The position numbers and the translations under genes were made by a program. Shown here in pieces: positions 54,599 to 63,674 of a stretch of 64,000 nt of DNA. Source of the stretch: Mycobacterium syngnathidarum. Its GTDB lineage: Bacteria; Actinomycetota; Actinomycetes; Mycobacteriales; Mycobacteriaceae. How positions within the stretch are numbered: position 1 is the first letter of the stretch; the number at the start of each line of letters is the position of its first letter. The notes beneath the pieces are model-generated. The model did no database searches. It saw only the letters and a program-made list of their open reading frames with translations, and was not told where the DNA came from. The stretch spans positions 1 through 64,000 of the forward strand of contig NZ_MLCL01000077.1 of assembly GCF_001942625.1 (NCBI RefSeq), read 5' to 3'.

Positions 54599-55791
54599 TG
54601 AGGGGTAAAGCATTGAGGGGTAAGGCATCCCGGATCGGCGGACGCACGTTGGCGATCGGCAGTGGCGCGATGCTGCTGGCCGGCTGCCAGTTCGGCGGAC
54701 TCAACTCGCTCAACATGCCGGGCACCGCCGGGCATGGCAAGGGGTCCTACACGGTGACGGTTGAGTTGCCCGATGTGGCGACCCTGCCGCAGAACTCGCC
54801 GGTGATGGTCGACGACGTCACGGTGGGCAGTGTGTCCGGTCTGGACGCCATGCAGCGCCCGGACGGAACCTTCTACGCGGCGGTGCAGCTGTCGCTGGAC
54901 GGTGACGTCAAGCTCCCGGCGAATGCCGTTGCGCGCGTTGCCCAGACGTCTCTTCTCGGCTCGCAGCACGTCCAGTTATCCGAGCCGGTCGACGAGTCGC
55001 CACAGGGGCAGTTGCGCGAGGGGGCCAGCCTCAGGCTGTCGAAGATCAGCCGCTACCCGACCACCGAGGAAGTGTTGTCCTCGTTGGGCATGGTGGTGAA
55101 CAAGGGCAATCTCGGTGCGCTGCAGGACATCACCGATGAGGCGTACGGGGCGGTGGCCGGACGGGCCGGCAGCTTTGCCGAGCTGATACCGCGCCTGGCC
55201 GAGCTGACCGCGTCGTTGGACCAGCAGACCAACGACATCATCGCCGCGGCCGACGGCCTGAACCGCTTCGCGTCGATCCTGGCCCGCAGCAAGGACAACC
55301 TGGGCCGCACGCTCGTCACTCTGCCCGGGGCGCTGAAGGTGCTCAACGAGAACCGATCGAACATTGTCGAGGCGTTCACCGCGCTGCGTGGCTTCGCCGA
55401 GGTGGGTTCGCGGATCCTGTCCGAGACGAAGGACGATTTCGCGGCCGACCTCAAGGATCTGTACCCGTCGATCAAGGAGCTCAACGACAACGCCGACGAC
55501 TTCATCAAGGTTCTGGAGTTCCTGCCCACGTTCCCGTTCCACTACAAGTACCTGCGCAACGCGGTTCGTGGTGACTACCTGAATGTGTTCGTCACCTTCG
55601 ACCTGACGTTGCGCCGGTTCGGTGAGTCGATCTTCACCACGGGCGGGTTCGACCCGAACATGAAGCACCTCAGTGAGGTCATCAATCCGCCGGACTGGCT
55701 GACCGGGTCGATGGCGAACCTGTCCGGCCAGGCCGCCGACCCGTTCCAGATTCCTGCCGGAACCGCCACCCAGCATGAGGAGAAGCCGTAA
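54595..55791 (+). CDS. mce4E: Mce4E lipoprotein (LprN-like)
   Basis: The 398-aa Mce protein has a lipoprotein signal with lipobox LLAGC (Cys near residue 30), in place of the plain anchor of the other subunits. It then has an MCE domain (YTVTVELPDVATLPQNSPV onward, about 50-140) and helical tunnel segments (about 150-330). It corresponds to Rv3495c (LprN). It is lipid-anchored and probably the piece linking the complex to the membrane surface. The overlap with mce4D is four bases, and with mce4F one base. Confidence 0.95.
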   Translation: MMRGKALRGKASRIGGRTLAIGSGAMLLAGCQFGGLNSLNMPGTAGHGKGSYTVTVELPDVATLPQNSPVMVDDVTVGSVSGLDAMQRPDGTFYAAVQLSLDGDVKLPANAVARVAQTSLLGSQHVQLSEPVDESPQGQLREGASLRLSKISRYPTTEEVLSSLGMVVNKGNLGALQDITDEAYGAVAGRAGSFAELIPRLAELTASLDQQTNDIIAAADGLNRFASILARSKDNLGRTLVTLPGALKVLNENRSNIVEAFTALRGFAEVGSRILSETKDDFAADLKDLYPSIKELNDNADDFIKVLEFLPTFPFHYKYLRNAVRGDYLNVFVTFDLTLRRFGESIFTTGGFDPNMKHLSEVINPPDWLTGSMANLSGQAADPFQIPAGTATQHEEKP

Positions 55792-57476
55792 TGATCGACC
55801 GGCTTACCCGTATGCAGTTGATGATCTTCGGGATCGTCACCGTTCTGACCGTCGGTGCGATTTCGCTGTTCTATCTACATCTGCCTGCTGCCGTGGGCAT
55901 CGGCACGTACCACGTCAACGCCAACTTCGTGACCGGCGGCGGGATCTACCAGAACGCCAACGTCACCTACCGCGGTGTGACGGTCGGCCGGGTGGATTCG
56001 GTAGGTCTGGCGCCCGACGGGGTGGTCGCCAGAATGCAGCTGAACAGCAGCACGGCGATTCCGCAGAACGTCACCGCGACGGTCAAGAGTGTCTCGGCCG
56101 TCGGTGAGCAGTACATCGACCTGATTCCGCCGGAGTCCCCTTCTACCGACAAGTTGCGCAACGGCGCGACCATCGATCAGCAGAACACCCGCGTCGGCCA
56201 GGACATCGCCGGCATGCTGCACGAGGCCGACACCCTGGTCAGCAGCATCGGGAACAGCCGGCTGCAGGATCTGCTCCGTGAGACGTTCAAGGCGTTCAAC
56301 GGATCCGGGCCGGAATTGGCCCGGCTCATCGAGTCGTCGCGCCTGCTGATCGACGAGGCCGATGCCAACGCGGGGGAGACCACCCAGCTGATCGACCAGG
56401 CCGGGCCGTTCCTGGAGGCGCAGATGCGCAGCGGCGACAGCATTCGCTCGCTGGCCGACGGCCTGGCCCGGTTCACCGGCGAGGTGAACAAGGCCGACCC
56501 ACAACTGCGGACCACGCTCAAGACCGTTCCCGGCACCACCGAGGCGGCCAACACGGCGTTCAGCGGTATCCGGCCGACGTTCCCGGTGCTGGCCGCCAAC
56601 CTGGCCAACTTCGGCCGCATCGGCGTGATCTACAGCAAGTCGCTCGAGCAGGCGCTGGTGATCTTCCCCGCTCTCATAGCCGCGCTGAACACGGTGGCCG
56701 GCGGCGTGCCCGCGGACGAGGGCGGCAAGCTCGACTTCAAGGTCGACCTGGGTGACCCGCCGCCCTGCATGACCGGCTTCCTGCCGCCGACCCAGATCCG
56801 GTCCCCGGCCGATCTGACCCTGCGGGATCTGCCGACCGATCTGTACTGCAAGACCGCGCAGAACGATCCGTCGGTGGTGCGCGGCGCGCGCAACTACCCG
56901 TGCCAGGAATTCCCGGGCAAGCGGGCCCCCACGATCCAGCTGTGCCGGGACCCCAACGGTTACATCCCGGTGGGCTCCAACCCGTGGCGCGGTCCGCCGG
57001 TGCCGTACGGCACTCCGATCGAGGACGGCCGTAACATCCTGCCGCCCAACAAGTTCCCGAACATCCCCCCGCAGGTCGATCCGGATCCGGGCCCGCCGGT
57101 GGTGCAACTGCCGCCCGGGGTCGAGCCGGGCCCCGGCCCCGCGCCGCATGCGCCGTTCCCGCTGCCGGTTCCGCCGAACAAGCCGGGCCCCCAACCCCCG
57201 CCGTGGCCGTACTTCGCGCCGCCGGACCAGATCGTGCCGCCCTACGGTCGGACACCCCCGGGTGCACCCGAACCGGCACCGGCTCCGGCTCCGGAGGCGC
57301 CGTTGCCTGCGGAGGCACCACCTGTGGCCAGCGCACCCATGACGGGCACCTACGATCAGCACAGTGGGGTCTTCGCTGACGCCGACGGAGGCACCGGTGT
57401 CTATGCGGCCGGTGCTGAGAATCTGCGACCCGCGGAGACCTGGGTAGATCTGATGTTGGATCCAAGGCAGGCTTGA
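55791..57476 (+). CDS. mce4F: Mce4F sterol-import protein
   Basis: The 561-aa protein has an N-terminal anchor (about 7-30), an MCE domain (YHVNANFVTGGGIYQNANV onward), helical segments to about residue 310, and a cysteine-containing domain (about 320-400). A long Pro-rich region (about 405-525) follows, with a short conserved end (YAAGAENLRPAETWVDLM). It corresponds to Rv3494c. The Pro-rich part is probably disordered and could reach through the periplasm. It overlaps the next gene by four bases. Confidence 0.95.
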   Translation: MIDRLTRMQLMIFGIVTVLTVGAISLFYLHLPAAVGIGTYHVNANFVTGGGIYQNANVTYRGVTVGRVDSVGLAPDGVVARMQLNSSTAIPQNVTATVKSVSAVGEQYIDLIPPESPSTDKLRNGATIDQQNTRVGQDIAGMLHEADTLVSSIGNSRLQDLLRETFKAFNGSGPELARLIESSRLLIDEADANAGETTQLIDQAGPFLEAQMRSGDSIRSLADGLARFTGEVNKADPQLRTTLKTVPGTTEAANTAFSGIRPTFPVLAANLANFGRIGVIYSKSLEQALVIFPALIAALNTVAGGVPADEGGKLDFKVDLGDPPPCMTGFLPPTQIRSPADLTLRDLPTDLYCKTAQNDPSVVRGARNYPCQEFPGKRAPTIQLCRDPNGYIPVGSNPWRGPPVPYGTPIEDGRNILPPNKFPNIPPQVDPDPGPPVVQLPPGVEPGPGPAPHAPFPLPVPPNKPGPQPPPWPYFAPPDQIVPPYGRTPPGAPEPAPAPAPEAPLPAEAPPVASAPMTGTYDQHSGVFADADGGTGVYAAGAENLRPAETWVDLMLDPRQA

Positions 57477-58174
57477 TGACGGAAGAAACGGCCTCGAACC
57501 AGAGGCCGGCGCGTAGGCGCGCGTCCAGGGCGGCCGGCCCTACCGGTGCCGGCGTCGTCGCAGAGGTGACCACCACCAGTGTTGTGGCTGACGCTGCGGC
57601 CACCACGGAGGCCAGGGCGCCGAAGCTGACGCCGCTCAAGCCGCCGCCGCGGCGTCGTGCCCACAGCCGGCTGGTGGCGCTGGTGACGGTCCTGGTGCTG
57701 GCCGTGGCGACCGCGGCGCTGGGCGCGCTGGTTTACGTCATGCGCGACCAGCAGCGCAACGTCGACGCCGAGCAATCCCGCAATGAGCGCTTCGTCGACA
57801 CGGGCAAGCAGACCGTGATCAACATGTTCAGCTACACGCAGGACACCGTCGATGAGAGCGTCAATCGCTTCATCGACGGGACCAGCGGCCCGTTGCGCGA
57901 CATGATGAGCCAGGGCAACAACGCCGACAATCTCAAGGCACTGTTCCGCGACACCAATGCCAGCTCGGAGGCCGTGGTGAACGGCGCTGCGTTGGAGAAG
58001 GTGGACGAGATCGCCGGAAACGCCTCGGTGCTGGTGGCGGTGCGGGTGACGGTCGCCGACATGGACGGGGTCAATTCGCCGACCCGGCCGTACCGGTTGC
58101 GCGTGATCGTGCACGAGGACGACAACGGGCACATGACCGGATACGACCTCAAGTACCCCGACGGTGGAAACTGA
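57473..58174 (+). CDS. Mce-associated membrane protein (Rv3493c-like)
   Basis: The 233-aa protein has a basic, Ala-rich cytoplasmic N-terminus (about 1-60), one membrane helix (about 65-88) and a periplasmic domain of about 140 residues with the NTF2-like fold of Mce-associated (Mas) proteins. It corresponds to Rv3493c. Mas proteins are thought to stabilise Mce complexes. It is coupled to mce4F (ATGA) and to the next gene (TGATG). Confidence 0.9.
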   Translation: MMTEETASNQRPARRRASRAAGPTGAGVVAEVTTTSVVADAAATTEARAPKLTPLKPPPRRRAHSRLVALVTVLVLAVATAALGALVYVMRDQQRNVDAEQSRNERFVDTGKQTVINMFSYTQDTVDESVNRFIDGTSGPLRDMMSQGNNADNLKALFRDTNASSEAVVNGAALEKVDEIAGNASVLVAVRVTVADMDGVNSPTRPYRLRVIVHEDDNGHMTGYDLKYPDGGN

Positions 58175-58659
58175 TGCGCTCTAAACTCACTGCCTTGCTG
58201 ATCGGCCTGTTGACCGTGGCATTCGTGGCAGCGGCGGGGGTCGGCGGCTCGCTGTACTGGAACCGGGTGATGCAACGCGCCCAGGCGGTAACCCGGGCCG
58301 AACTGCCTACCCTGGCGACCGATCAGATTCCCAAGGTGTTCGGCTACGACTATCAGACCGTCGAGCGCAGCTTGACGGAGACCTATCCGCTGCTCGCCCC
58401 GGGCTTCCGGCAGAAGTTCGAAGAGGATGCCACCGCCAAGGTGATCCCTGAGGCACGCAAGCGTCAGCTCGTGGTGCAGATCAGCATCGTGGGCGTCGGG
58501 GTGATGACCGCCCAACGTGAGTCGGGATCGGTGCTGGTGTACATGAACCGCACGGTGACCGACAAGTCCCGCCAACCGTTGTACGACGGCAGCCGACTGA
58601 AGGTCGACTACCGCAAGGTGGACGGCAACTGGCTGATCAACGCGATCAATCCGATCTGA
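58174..58659 (+). CDS. Mce-associated membrane protein (Rv3492c-like)
   Basis: The 161-aa protein has an N-terminal membrane helix (about 6-26) and an NTF2-like periplasmic domain with YDYQTVERSLTETYPLLAPGF and a C-terminal KVDGNWLINAI. It corresponds to Rv3492c (160 aa). It ends the mce4 operon; a hairpin follows 6 bases after the stop. Confidence 0.9.
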   Translation: MRSKLTALLIGLLTVAFVAAAGVGGSLYWNRVMQRAQAVTRAELPTLATDQIPKVFGYDYQTVERSLTETYPLLAPGFRQKFEEDATAKVIPEARKRQLVVQISIVGVGVMTAQRESGSVLVYMNRTVTDKSRQPLYDGSRLKVDYRKVDGNWLINAINPI

Positions 58660-58664
58660 CGCGG

Positions 58665-58682
58665 CCCAGCGCTCACGCTGGG
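58665..58682. terminator. Hairpin between mce4 operon and otsA
   Basis: CCCAGCG, CTCA, CGCTGGG is a 7-bp perfect stem with a four-base loop. It lies in the 13-bp gap and the last codons of the convergent otsA, so it may end both transcripts. The T-run is weak. Confidence 0.55.
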
Positions 58683-60124
58683 TTCGCGTTTCCCAACGCC
58701 TCGAGGAAAGCGCGGGCCCACCGGTCGACGTCGTGGGCCAATACCTGCCGGCGCAGGGCGCGCATGCGCCGCTTGCCCTCTTCGGGGCTCTGCTCCAGCG
58801 CAGCCTCCATGGCGTCTTTGACGCCCTCCAGATGGTGGGGGTTGATGAGATAGGCCTGACGCAGCTCGGCGGCCGCACCGGTGAACTCGGACAGCACCAA
58901 CGCCCCGCCGAGGTCACTGCGGCAGGCCACGTACTCCTTGGCCACCAGGTTCATCCCGTCGCGTAGCGGCGTGACCAGCATGACGTCGGCGGCGACGAAG
59001 AACGCGATGAGCTCGTCGCGCGGCACCGGGCGGTGCACGTAGTGCACGACGGGATGCCCGACCTCGCCGAACTCGCCGTTGATGTGCCCGACCTGACGCT
59101 CGATGTCCTCGCGCATCGCCTTGTAGCTCTCGACACGCTCGCGGCTGGGTGTGGCCAATTGGACCAGGACGGTGTCGTCGCGTTTGACCCGCTGCTCTTC
59201 GAGCAGCTCGGAGAACGCGTGCAGCCGGACATCGATGCCCTTGGTGTAGTCGAGCCGGTCGACGCCGAGGAGGATCTTGCGGGGGTTGCCGAGCTCGGCG
59301 CGGATCTGCCGGGCGCGTTGCCGGATCGCGCGGTTGCGCGCCCTGGCATCCAGATCTGCCGAGTCGATGGAGATGGGGAAGGCTCCGACCGTGACGGTGC
59401 GGAAGCCGTAGGAGATCTGGCCGAAGCGTGAGCGCACACCGATCGAGGCGCGTGAGGTGTTGGCCCCGATCAGGCGCCGCGCCAAGACCAGGAAGTTCTG
59501 CGCGCCGCCGGCCAGATGGAATCCGACCAGGTCGGCGCCAAGCAGGCCTTCGACGATCTCGCTGCGCCATGGCATCTGCATGAACAGTTCGACCGGTGGG
59601 AAGGGGATGTGCAGAAAGAAGCCGATGGTGAGGTCGGGGCGGAGCATCCGCAGCATCTTCGGGACGAGTTGCAGCTGATAGTCCTGGATCCAGACGGTGG
59701 CACCGGGTGCGGCGGCGCGGGCCGTCGCCTCGGCAAAACGCCGGTTCACCTCGACGTAGGCGTCCCACCACTTGCGGTGGTACACGGGTTTGACGATGAG
59801 GTCGTGATACAGCGGCCACAGCGTGGCGTTCGAGAACCCTTCGTAGTAGTCCGCAACATCTTGGGCAGACAATTCCACCGGGAAGAGCTGCAGGTCTTCC
59901 TCGACGATCGGCTCGTCGCCACTGTCGGGGATGCCGGCCCAGCCGATCCATGCGCCGCGGCGTTTACGCAGCAGCGGTTCCAGCGCCGTCACCAGTCCGC
60001 CGGGACTGCGTTTCCATGTCGTGCTGCCGTCCGGCAACCGCTCCATGTCGATGGGCAGCCGATTGGCCACCACGACGAAGTCGGAGCTACCGGAGGCGGC
60101 CTTGCGGCCACCTTCCGGGCTCAC
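58673..60124 (-). CDS. otsA: Trehalose-6-phosphate synthase OtsA
   Basis: The 483-aa GT20 glycosyltransferase has [11 protein letters not shown] at the N-terminus (about 16-26), [12 protein letters not shown] (about 95), [13 protein letters not shown] (about 147), [18 protein letters not shown] (about 283-300) and [15 protein letters not shown] (about 386), all conserved for glucose-6-phosphate and nucleotide-glucose binding. It is homologous to Rv3490. It makes trehalose-6-phosphate, a precursor of trehalose and of mycolate-carrier glycolipids. It starts at GTG 60124 directly after the stop of the small upstream gene. Confidence 0.95.
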   Translation of the reverse strand: MSPEGGRKAASGSSDFVVVANRLPIDMERLPDGSTTWKRSPGGLVTALEPLLRKRRGAWIGWAGIPDSGDEPIVEEDLQLFPVELSAQDVADYYEGFSNATLWPLYHDLIVKPVYHRKWWDAYVEVNRRFAEATARAAAPGATVWIQDYQLQLVPKMLRMLRPDLTIGFFLHIPFPPVELFMQMPWRSEIVEGLLGADLVGFHLAGGAQNFLVLARRLIGANTSRASIGVRSRFGQISYGFRTVTVGAFPISIDSADLDARARNRAIRQRARQIRAELGNPRKILLGVDRLDYTKGIDVRLHAFSELLEEQRVKRDDTVLVQLATPSRERVESYKAMREDIERQVGHINGEFGEVGHPVVHYVHRPVPRDELIAFFVAADVMLVTPLRDGMNLVAKEYVACRSDLGGALVLSEFTGAAAELRQAYLINPHHLEGVKDAMEAALEQSPEEGKRRMRALRRQVLAHDVDRWARAFLEALGNANPA

Positions 60125-60289
60125 CTACGCCTCGGTTTTCGAAGGCCCAATGCCGAGCATGGACAGGAACATCCGGCACTCGTCGGCGTCGGTGGCGTAG
60201 GTCGCCACGACCCGGCGGGCCTGGCTGGCCGTGCTGTCGGCCAGGGGCTCGACGTCGTCGATCTCGGCGGTTTCAGATTTCGCAGGCAT
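60125..60289 (-). CDS. Small conserved protein abutting otsA (Rv3489-like)
   Basis: A 54-residue frame runs from ATG 60289 to TAG 60125-60127 (MPAKSETAEIDDVEPLADST at the start, ending MFLSMLGIGPSKTEA). The length and position equal Rv3489. It has an acidic N-terminus and a helical C-terminus, no signal peptide and no recognised domain. The TAG and the GTG of otsA touch without a gap, which implies translational coupling and a possible regulatory or partner role for OtsA; the function is unknown. Confidence 0.75.
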   Translation of the reverse strand: MPAKSETAEIDDVEPLADSTASQARRVVATYATDADECRMFLSMLGIGPSKTEA

Positions 60290-60334
60290 GACACAACTGT
60301 ATGCGACCGGGACAGGCCCGGCCGCCTCACGCCA

Positions 60335-60724
60335 TCAGCCGATGGAACCGTGCACTGTCGGGCTGCTGCCGACGGTGGACTCCGGGACCGGCTGCGGCCC
60401 CTGGGACTGCTGTTCCTCGGCCAGGCCGATGCACTCCCCGGAGTTGGCACCGGTGCAAGGGATGGAACCGCCGCCGCCGGGCTCGTTCACAGCGGGCAGG
60501 TTCGGGTTGCCCGGGATGCTGCTGAAGCCGCCCGGGGAATTCGGCACGGTGTGCGGAACACAGTTGCCGGTGTAGAGGTCTTCTTCTTCGCCGGTCGGGC
60601 AGGCCAGCACCGGGCCGGAGGGCACTGGGGCGGAGAACGCGACGATCGCCGGCGCGGCGGCCGCAGCGAGTGCAAAGCCGCCGGCAAAGATCAGTCGTCG
60701 CATCGAGATCGGGAAGGTCGCCAT
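60335..60724 (-). CDS. Secreted small protein, paralogue 1 of 3 (GEEEDLYTGNC family)
   Basis: The 129-aa precursor has a signal peptide (RLIFAGGFALAAAAAPAIV) and a mature chain with four cysteines. The shared block is CPTGEEEDLYTGNCVPHTVP, then NSPGGFSSIPGNPNLPAVN, IPCTGANSGECIGLAEEQQ and a tail PVPESTVGSSPTV. It is one of three tandem homologues here. Some databases label such proteins intersectin-EH-binding protein Ibp1; nothing in the sequence supports that name. The start is ATG 60724; ATG 60703 is an alternative. The function is unknown. Confidence 0.78.
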   Translation of the reverse strand: MATFPISMRRLIFAGGFALAAAAAPAIVAFSAPVPSGPVLACPTGEEEDLYTGNCVPHTVPNSPGGFSSIPGNPNLPAVNEPGGGGSIPCTGANSGECIGLAEEQQSQGPQPVPESTVGSSPTVHGSIG

Positions 60725-60830
60725 CGTCACGCTTTCTCTAGGTATTCGATTGTCTGTTGGTGGGATTCTATGGACGCTGTGGGATATCTGCATCCGATCT
60801 ACGAGTTGGCTGGGAAACCGTCCCGAGGCG

Positions 60831-61169
60831 CTAGGGGCTGGCGCTGATCGTTGAACGCGGAATGGGTCGTGGACCTTCGGCCTCGTCCTCCTCGGCCAGG
60901 CCGATACATTCGCCGGCGTTGTGGCCGGTGCACGGGATGGCTCCGCCTCCGCCGGGCAGATTCACCGCAGGCAAATCCGGATTGCCCGGGATGCCGCTGA
61001 ACGGCGACGGCGAATTCGGCACCAGGAAAGGCGTGCAGGTGGTCGTGTAGATGTCCTCTTCCTCACCGGTTGTGCACGTTGCCTGGGCGACCGGCGTCCC
61101 CAGCCACAAGGACAGTGCGCAACCGGCACCGGCTACAGCCAGCGCGACGGGCGCGACGACGGATTTCAC
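60831..61169 (-). CDS. Secreted small protein, paralogue 2 of 3
   Basis: The 112-aa precursor has a signal peptide (PVALAVAGAGCALSLWLG, cleavage near AQA) and the same mature pattern as its neighbours: CTTGEEEDIYTTTCTPFLVP, NSPSPFSGIPGNPDLPAVN and IPCTGHNAGECIGLAEED. Its tail PRPIPRSTISASP is shorter and more divergent. The signal peptide differs strongly from the other two copies, while the mature part is well conserved. The function is unknown. Confidence 0.78.
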   Translation of the reverse strand: MKSVVAPVALAVAGAGCALSLWLGTPVAQATCTTGEEEDIYTTTCTPFLVPNSPSPFSGIPGNPDLPAVNLPGGGGAIPCTGHNAGECIGLAEEDEAEGPRPIPRSTISASP

Positions 61170-61225
61170 ACCAGCAGTCTAGGGCTGCTGGAGGTTTACT
61201 GTGCGGTCTCTGCCGTAGCGCTGTG

Positions 61226-61591
61226 TCAGCCGATGTGGCCGGTCGCGGTCGGGCTGCTGCCGACCGTCGACTGCGGCACCGGTTGCGGCCCCTGGGTCTG
61301 TTGCTCTTCGGCCAGGCCGATGCACTGACCGGAATTGCCGCCGGTGCAGGGGATGCCGTCGATCTGCGGCAGTTGGTTCGGGGCGGAGCTGAACTCCGGG
61401 GAGTTGGGCACCAGGTACGGGACGCACACCCCGGTGTAGGTGTCCGCGGTTTCCCCGTTGGGGCACGACGCCTCCGCTTGAGCAGGGGGGATCGGTGCGA
61501 TCAGCACGGCCGCTGCCGGGGCTGAAGCGATGGCAGCGGCGAGGCCTGCCGCGACGGCGAAGCGGCGGGCGAGCAGTGGGGTGATGGCCAT
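61226..61591 (-). CDS. Secreted small protein, paralogue 3 of 3
   Basis: The 121-aa precursor has a signal peptide (about residues 8-40, ending near AQA) and a mature chain CPNGETADTYTGVCVPYLVP, NSPEFSSAPNQLPQIDG, IPCTGGNSGQCIGLAEEQQ and PVPQSTVGSSPTA. The Gly-Pro middle segment is shorter than in the other copies, and the acidic EEED is changed to ETAD. The four cysteines are kept. The start is ATG 61591. The gap from 61592 to 61857 contains no gene that I can support. Confidence 0.78.
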   Translation of the reverse strand: MAITPLLARRFAVAAGLAAAIASAPAAAVLIAPIPPAQAEASCPNGETADTYTGVCVPYLVPNSPEFSSAPNQLPQIDGIPCTGGNSGQCIGLAEEQQTQGPQPVPQSTVGSSPTATGHIG

Positions 61592-61857
61592 TGCCAGGCT
61601 TTCTCTATAGGGCCGGTGTGGTTTGCTGAATAACTGGCGGCAGTGGCTTGATGACGGTCCGGAAGCCATATCGGCACACGCCGAAAGTCTACGCTCTACG
61701 TGGAGAAATGGCTCTACCCCGGGCTTGGGGACTGCGGTGCTCCGGCGCTGCTGTGAGTCCTCTGCATGGTTGCTGTGATCCCGGTGTGAGCGCGATTACG
61801 CGATACACGTAATGTGCAATCCGTAACTTACTTACCGTGCCTAAGAGGTGGTCCGAA

Positions 61858-62766
61858 ATGGTCAGTCCCGACGACACAGCCCGCCAGGTCGAATACGAGA
61901 CGCTCGACGACGGACGCATCGCCCGGATCTGGCTGAACCGTCCGGATGCGCAAAACGCCCAGTCCCGGACCCTGCTGGTGCAGCTCGACGAAGCGTTCGG
62001 GCGCGCCGAGGCCGATGATGCCGTCCGTGTGGTGATCCTGGCTGCACGTGGGAAGAACTTCTCGGCCGGACATGACCTCGGCTCCGAAGAGGCGCTTGCC
62101 GAGCGCCAGCCAGGGCCGACTCAACACCCGACCTTCCGCTCGCACGGTGCCACCGCCGCCGGTGTCGCCGAACGAACCTATTTGCAGGAGTGGCACTTCT
62201 ACTTCGAGAACACCCGGCGCTGGCGCGATCTGCGCAAGATCACCATTGCCCAGGTACAGGGCAACGCGATCTCCGCGGCCTTGATGCTGATCTGGGCCTG
62301 TGACCTGATCGTGGCCGCCGACGACGCCAAGTTCAGCGACGTCGTCGGGGTGCGGATGGGAATGCCGGGAGTCGAGTATTACGCCCACCCATGGGAATTC
62401 GGTGCCCGCAAGGCCAAAGAGCTACTGCTGACCGGTGATTCGATCGACGCCGATGAGGCGTACCGGCTGGGGATGGTGTCCAAGGTCTTCGCGCGCGACG
62501 AACTCGAAGACAAGACACTGGAATTCGCGCGGCGCATCGCCGACCGGCCGACAATGGCGGCGTTGCTGGTCAAGGATTCCGTCAACGCAGCCAGTGATGC
62601 GATGGGCTTCACCGAAGCGCTTCGGCATGCCTTCCACATTCACGAACTCGGGCACGCGCACTGGGCGTCGGCCAACGAGAATCGCTGGCCGGTGGGTATG
62701 CCGCCAGATGTTCCCGACTGGCGGACATTGGGGGCTCCCAAGCCCGCCCGGCGTGATACACCATGA
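61858..62766 (+). CDS. Enoyl-CoA hydratase/isomerase family protein (crotonase)
   Basis: The 302-aa crotonase has the oxyanion segment ARGKNFSAGHDLGSEEA (about 62-78) and VQGNAISAALMLIWACDLIVAADDAKFSD (two stretches, about 125-155). The first catalytic Glu position is Ala/Ser-rich rather than Glu by eye, so the exact chemistry is open. It is longer than typical hydratases (about 260 aa), with an insertion at 80-115. AGAGGTGG six bases before ATG 61858 decides against GTG 61837. It overlaps the next SDR gene by four bases. Confidence 0.85.
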   Translation: MVSPDDTARQVEYETLDDGRIARIWLNRPDAQNAQSRTLLVQLDEAFGRAEADDAVRVVILAARGKNFSAGHDLGSEEALAERQPGPTQHPTFRSHGATAAGVAERTYLQEWHFYFENTRRWRDLRKITIAQVQGNAISAALMLIWACDLIVAADDAKFSDVVGVRMGMPGVEYYAHPWEFGARKAKELLLTGDSIDADEAYRLGMVSKVFARDELEDKTLEFARRIADRPTMAALLVKDSVNAASDAMGFTEALRHAFHIHELGHAHWASANENRWPVGMPPDVPDWRTLGAPKPARRDTP

Positions 62767-63602
62767 CCATGCAGATTTCGTTAGAGGGTCGAACCTATCT
62801 GGTCACCGGCGGCGGCAGCGGCATCGGCAAGGCTTCCGCGGCCGCCATCGTCGCCGCCGGCGGCAACGCCCTGCTGATCGGGCGCAATGCCGACAAGCTC
62901 AGCGCCGCCACTGACGAGCTGAATGCCCAGGGGCCCGGATCGGTCCGCTATGAGCCTGCCGACGTCACCAACGAAGACGAGGTTCGCCGGGCGGTCGACG
63001 CGGCCACCGCATGGAACGGCCAGTTGCACGGTGTCGTGCACAGCGCAGGCGGGTCGCTGACCATCGGTCCGATCACCCAGATCGATTCCGAACTGTGGCG
63101 CCAGACCGTCGATCTGAACGTCAACGGCACGATGTACCTGATCAAGCACGCGGGCCGGGAGATGGTTCGGGGCGGCGGTGGCTCGTTCGTCGGCATCTCG
63201 TCGATCGCCTCGAGCAACACCCATCGCTGGTTCGGTGCGTACGGGGTGAGCAAGGCCGCGCTCGACCACCTGCTCAAGCTGGCCGCCGACGAGCTCGGGC
63301 CGTCCTCCGTGCGGTTCAACAGCATTCGTCCGGGATTGACCCGCACCGAGATGGTCGGCCCGGTCTTCGAGCTCCCCGCGGCCCGCGACGACTACGAAGC
63401 TTGCACGCCCATGCCGCGGTTCGGCGAGGTCGAGGACATCGCCAACCTGGCGGTGTTCCTGCTCAGCGATGCCGCGGGCTGGATCACAGGCCAGGCCATC
63501 GGGGTGGACGGCGGACACGCGCTGCGCCGCGGGCCGGATATCTCGGGAATGCTCGAACCGTTGTACGGCGCCGACGGCCTGCGCGGCGTCGTCCCCGACT
63601 GA
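62763..63602 (+). CDS. Short-chain dehydrogenase/reductase, acyl-CoA-type
   Basis: The 279-aa SDR has VTGGGSGIGKASAAAIVAAG (about 13-32), a catalytic Ser (GISSIASSN) and Tyr-Lys (FGAYGVSKAALDHL, Tyr near 158), and a C-terminal WITGQAIGVDGGHALRRG. The sequence class resembles 2,4-dienoyl-CoA or 3-hydroxyacyl-CoA SDRs. It is coupled to the crotonase (ATGA), so a two-step beta-oxidation or similar pathway is likely. The ATG at 62769 is an alternative start. Confidence 0.87.
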   Translation: MTMQISLEGRTYLVTGGGSGIGKASAAAIVAAGGNALLIGRNADKLSAATDELNAQGPGSVRYEPADVTNEDEVRRAVDAATAWNGQLHGVVHSAGGSLTIGPITQIDSELWRQTVDLNVNGTMYLIKHAGREMVRGGGGSFVGISSIASSNTHRWFGAYGVSKAALDHLLKLAADELGPSSVRFNSIRPGLTRTEMVGPVFELPAARDDYEACTPMPRFGEVEDIANLAVFLLSDAAGWITGQAIGVDGGHALRRGPDISGMLEPLYGADGLRGVVPD

Positions 63603-63616
63603 CTCGGTGGCGCGTG

Positions 63617-63643
63617 GCCGGGGCCTACACCGAAGGCCCCGGC
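63617..63643. terminator. Hairpin between SDR gene and convergent CoxS-like gene
   Basis: GCCGGGGCCT (63617-63626) pairs perfectly with AGGCCCCGGC (63634-63643) around a seven-base loop and is followed by TTT. It lies in the gap between the convergent genes. Confidence 0.75.
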
Positions 63644-63674
63644 TTTCATGCCGTCGGTGTCGCCATGAGTTGGC

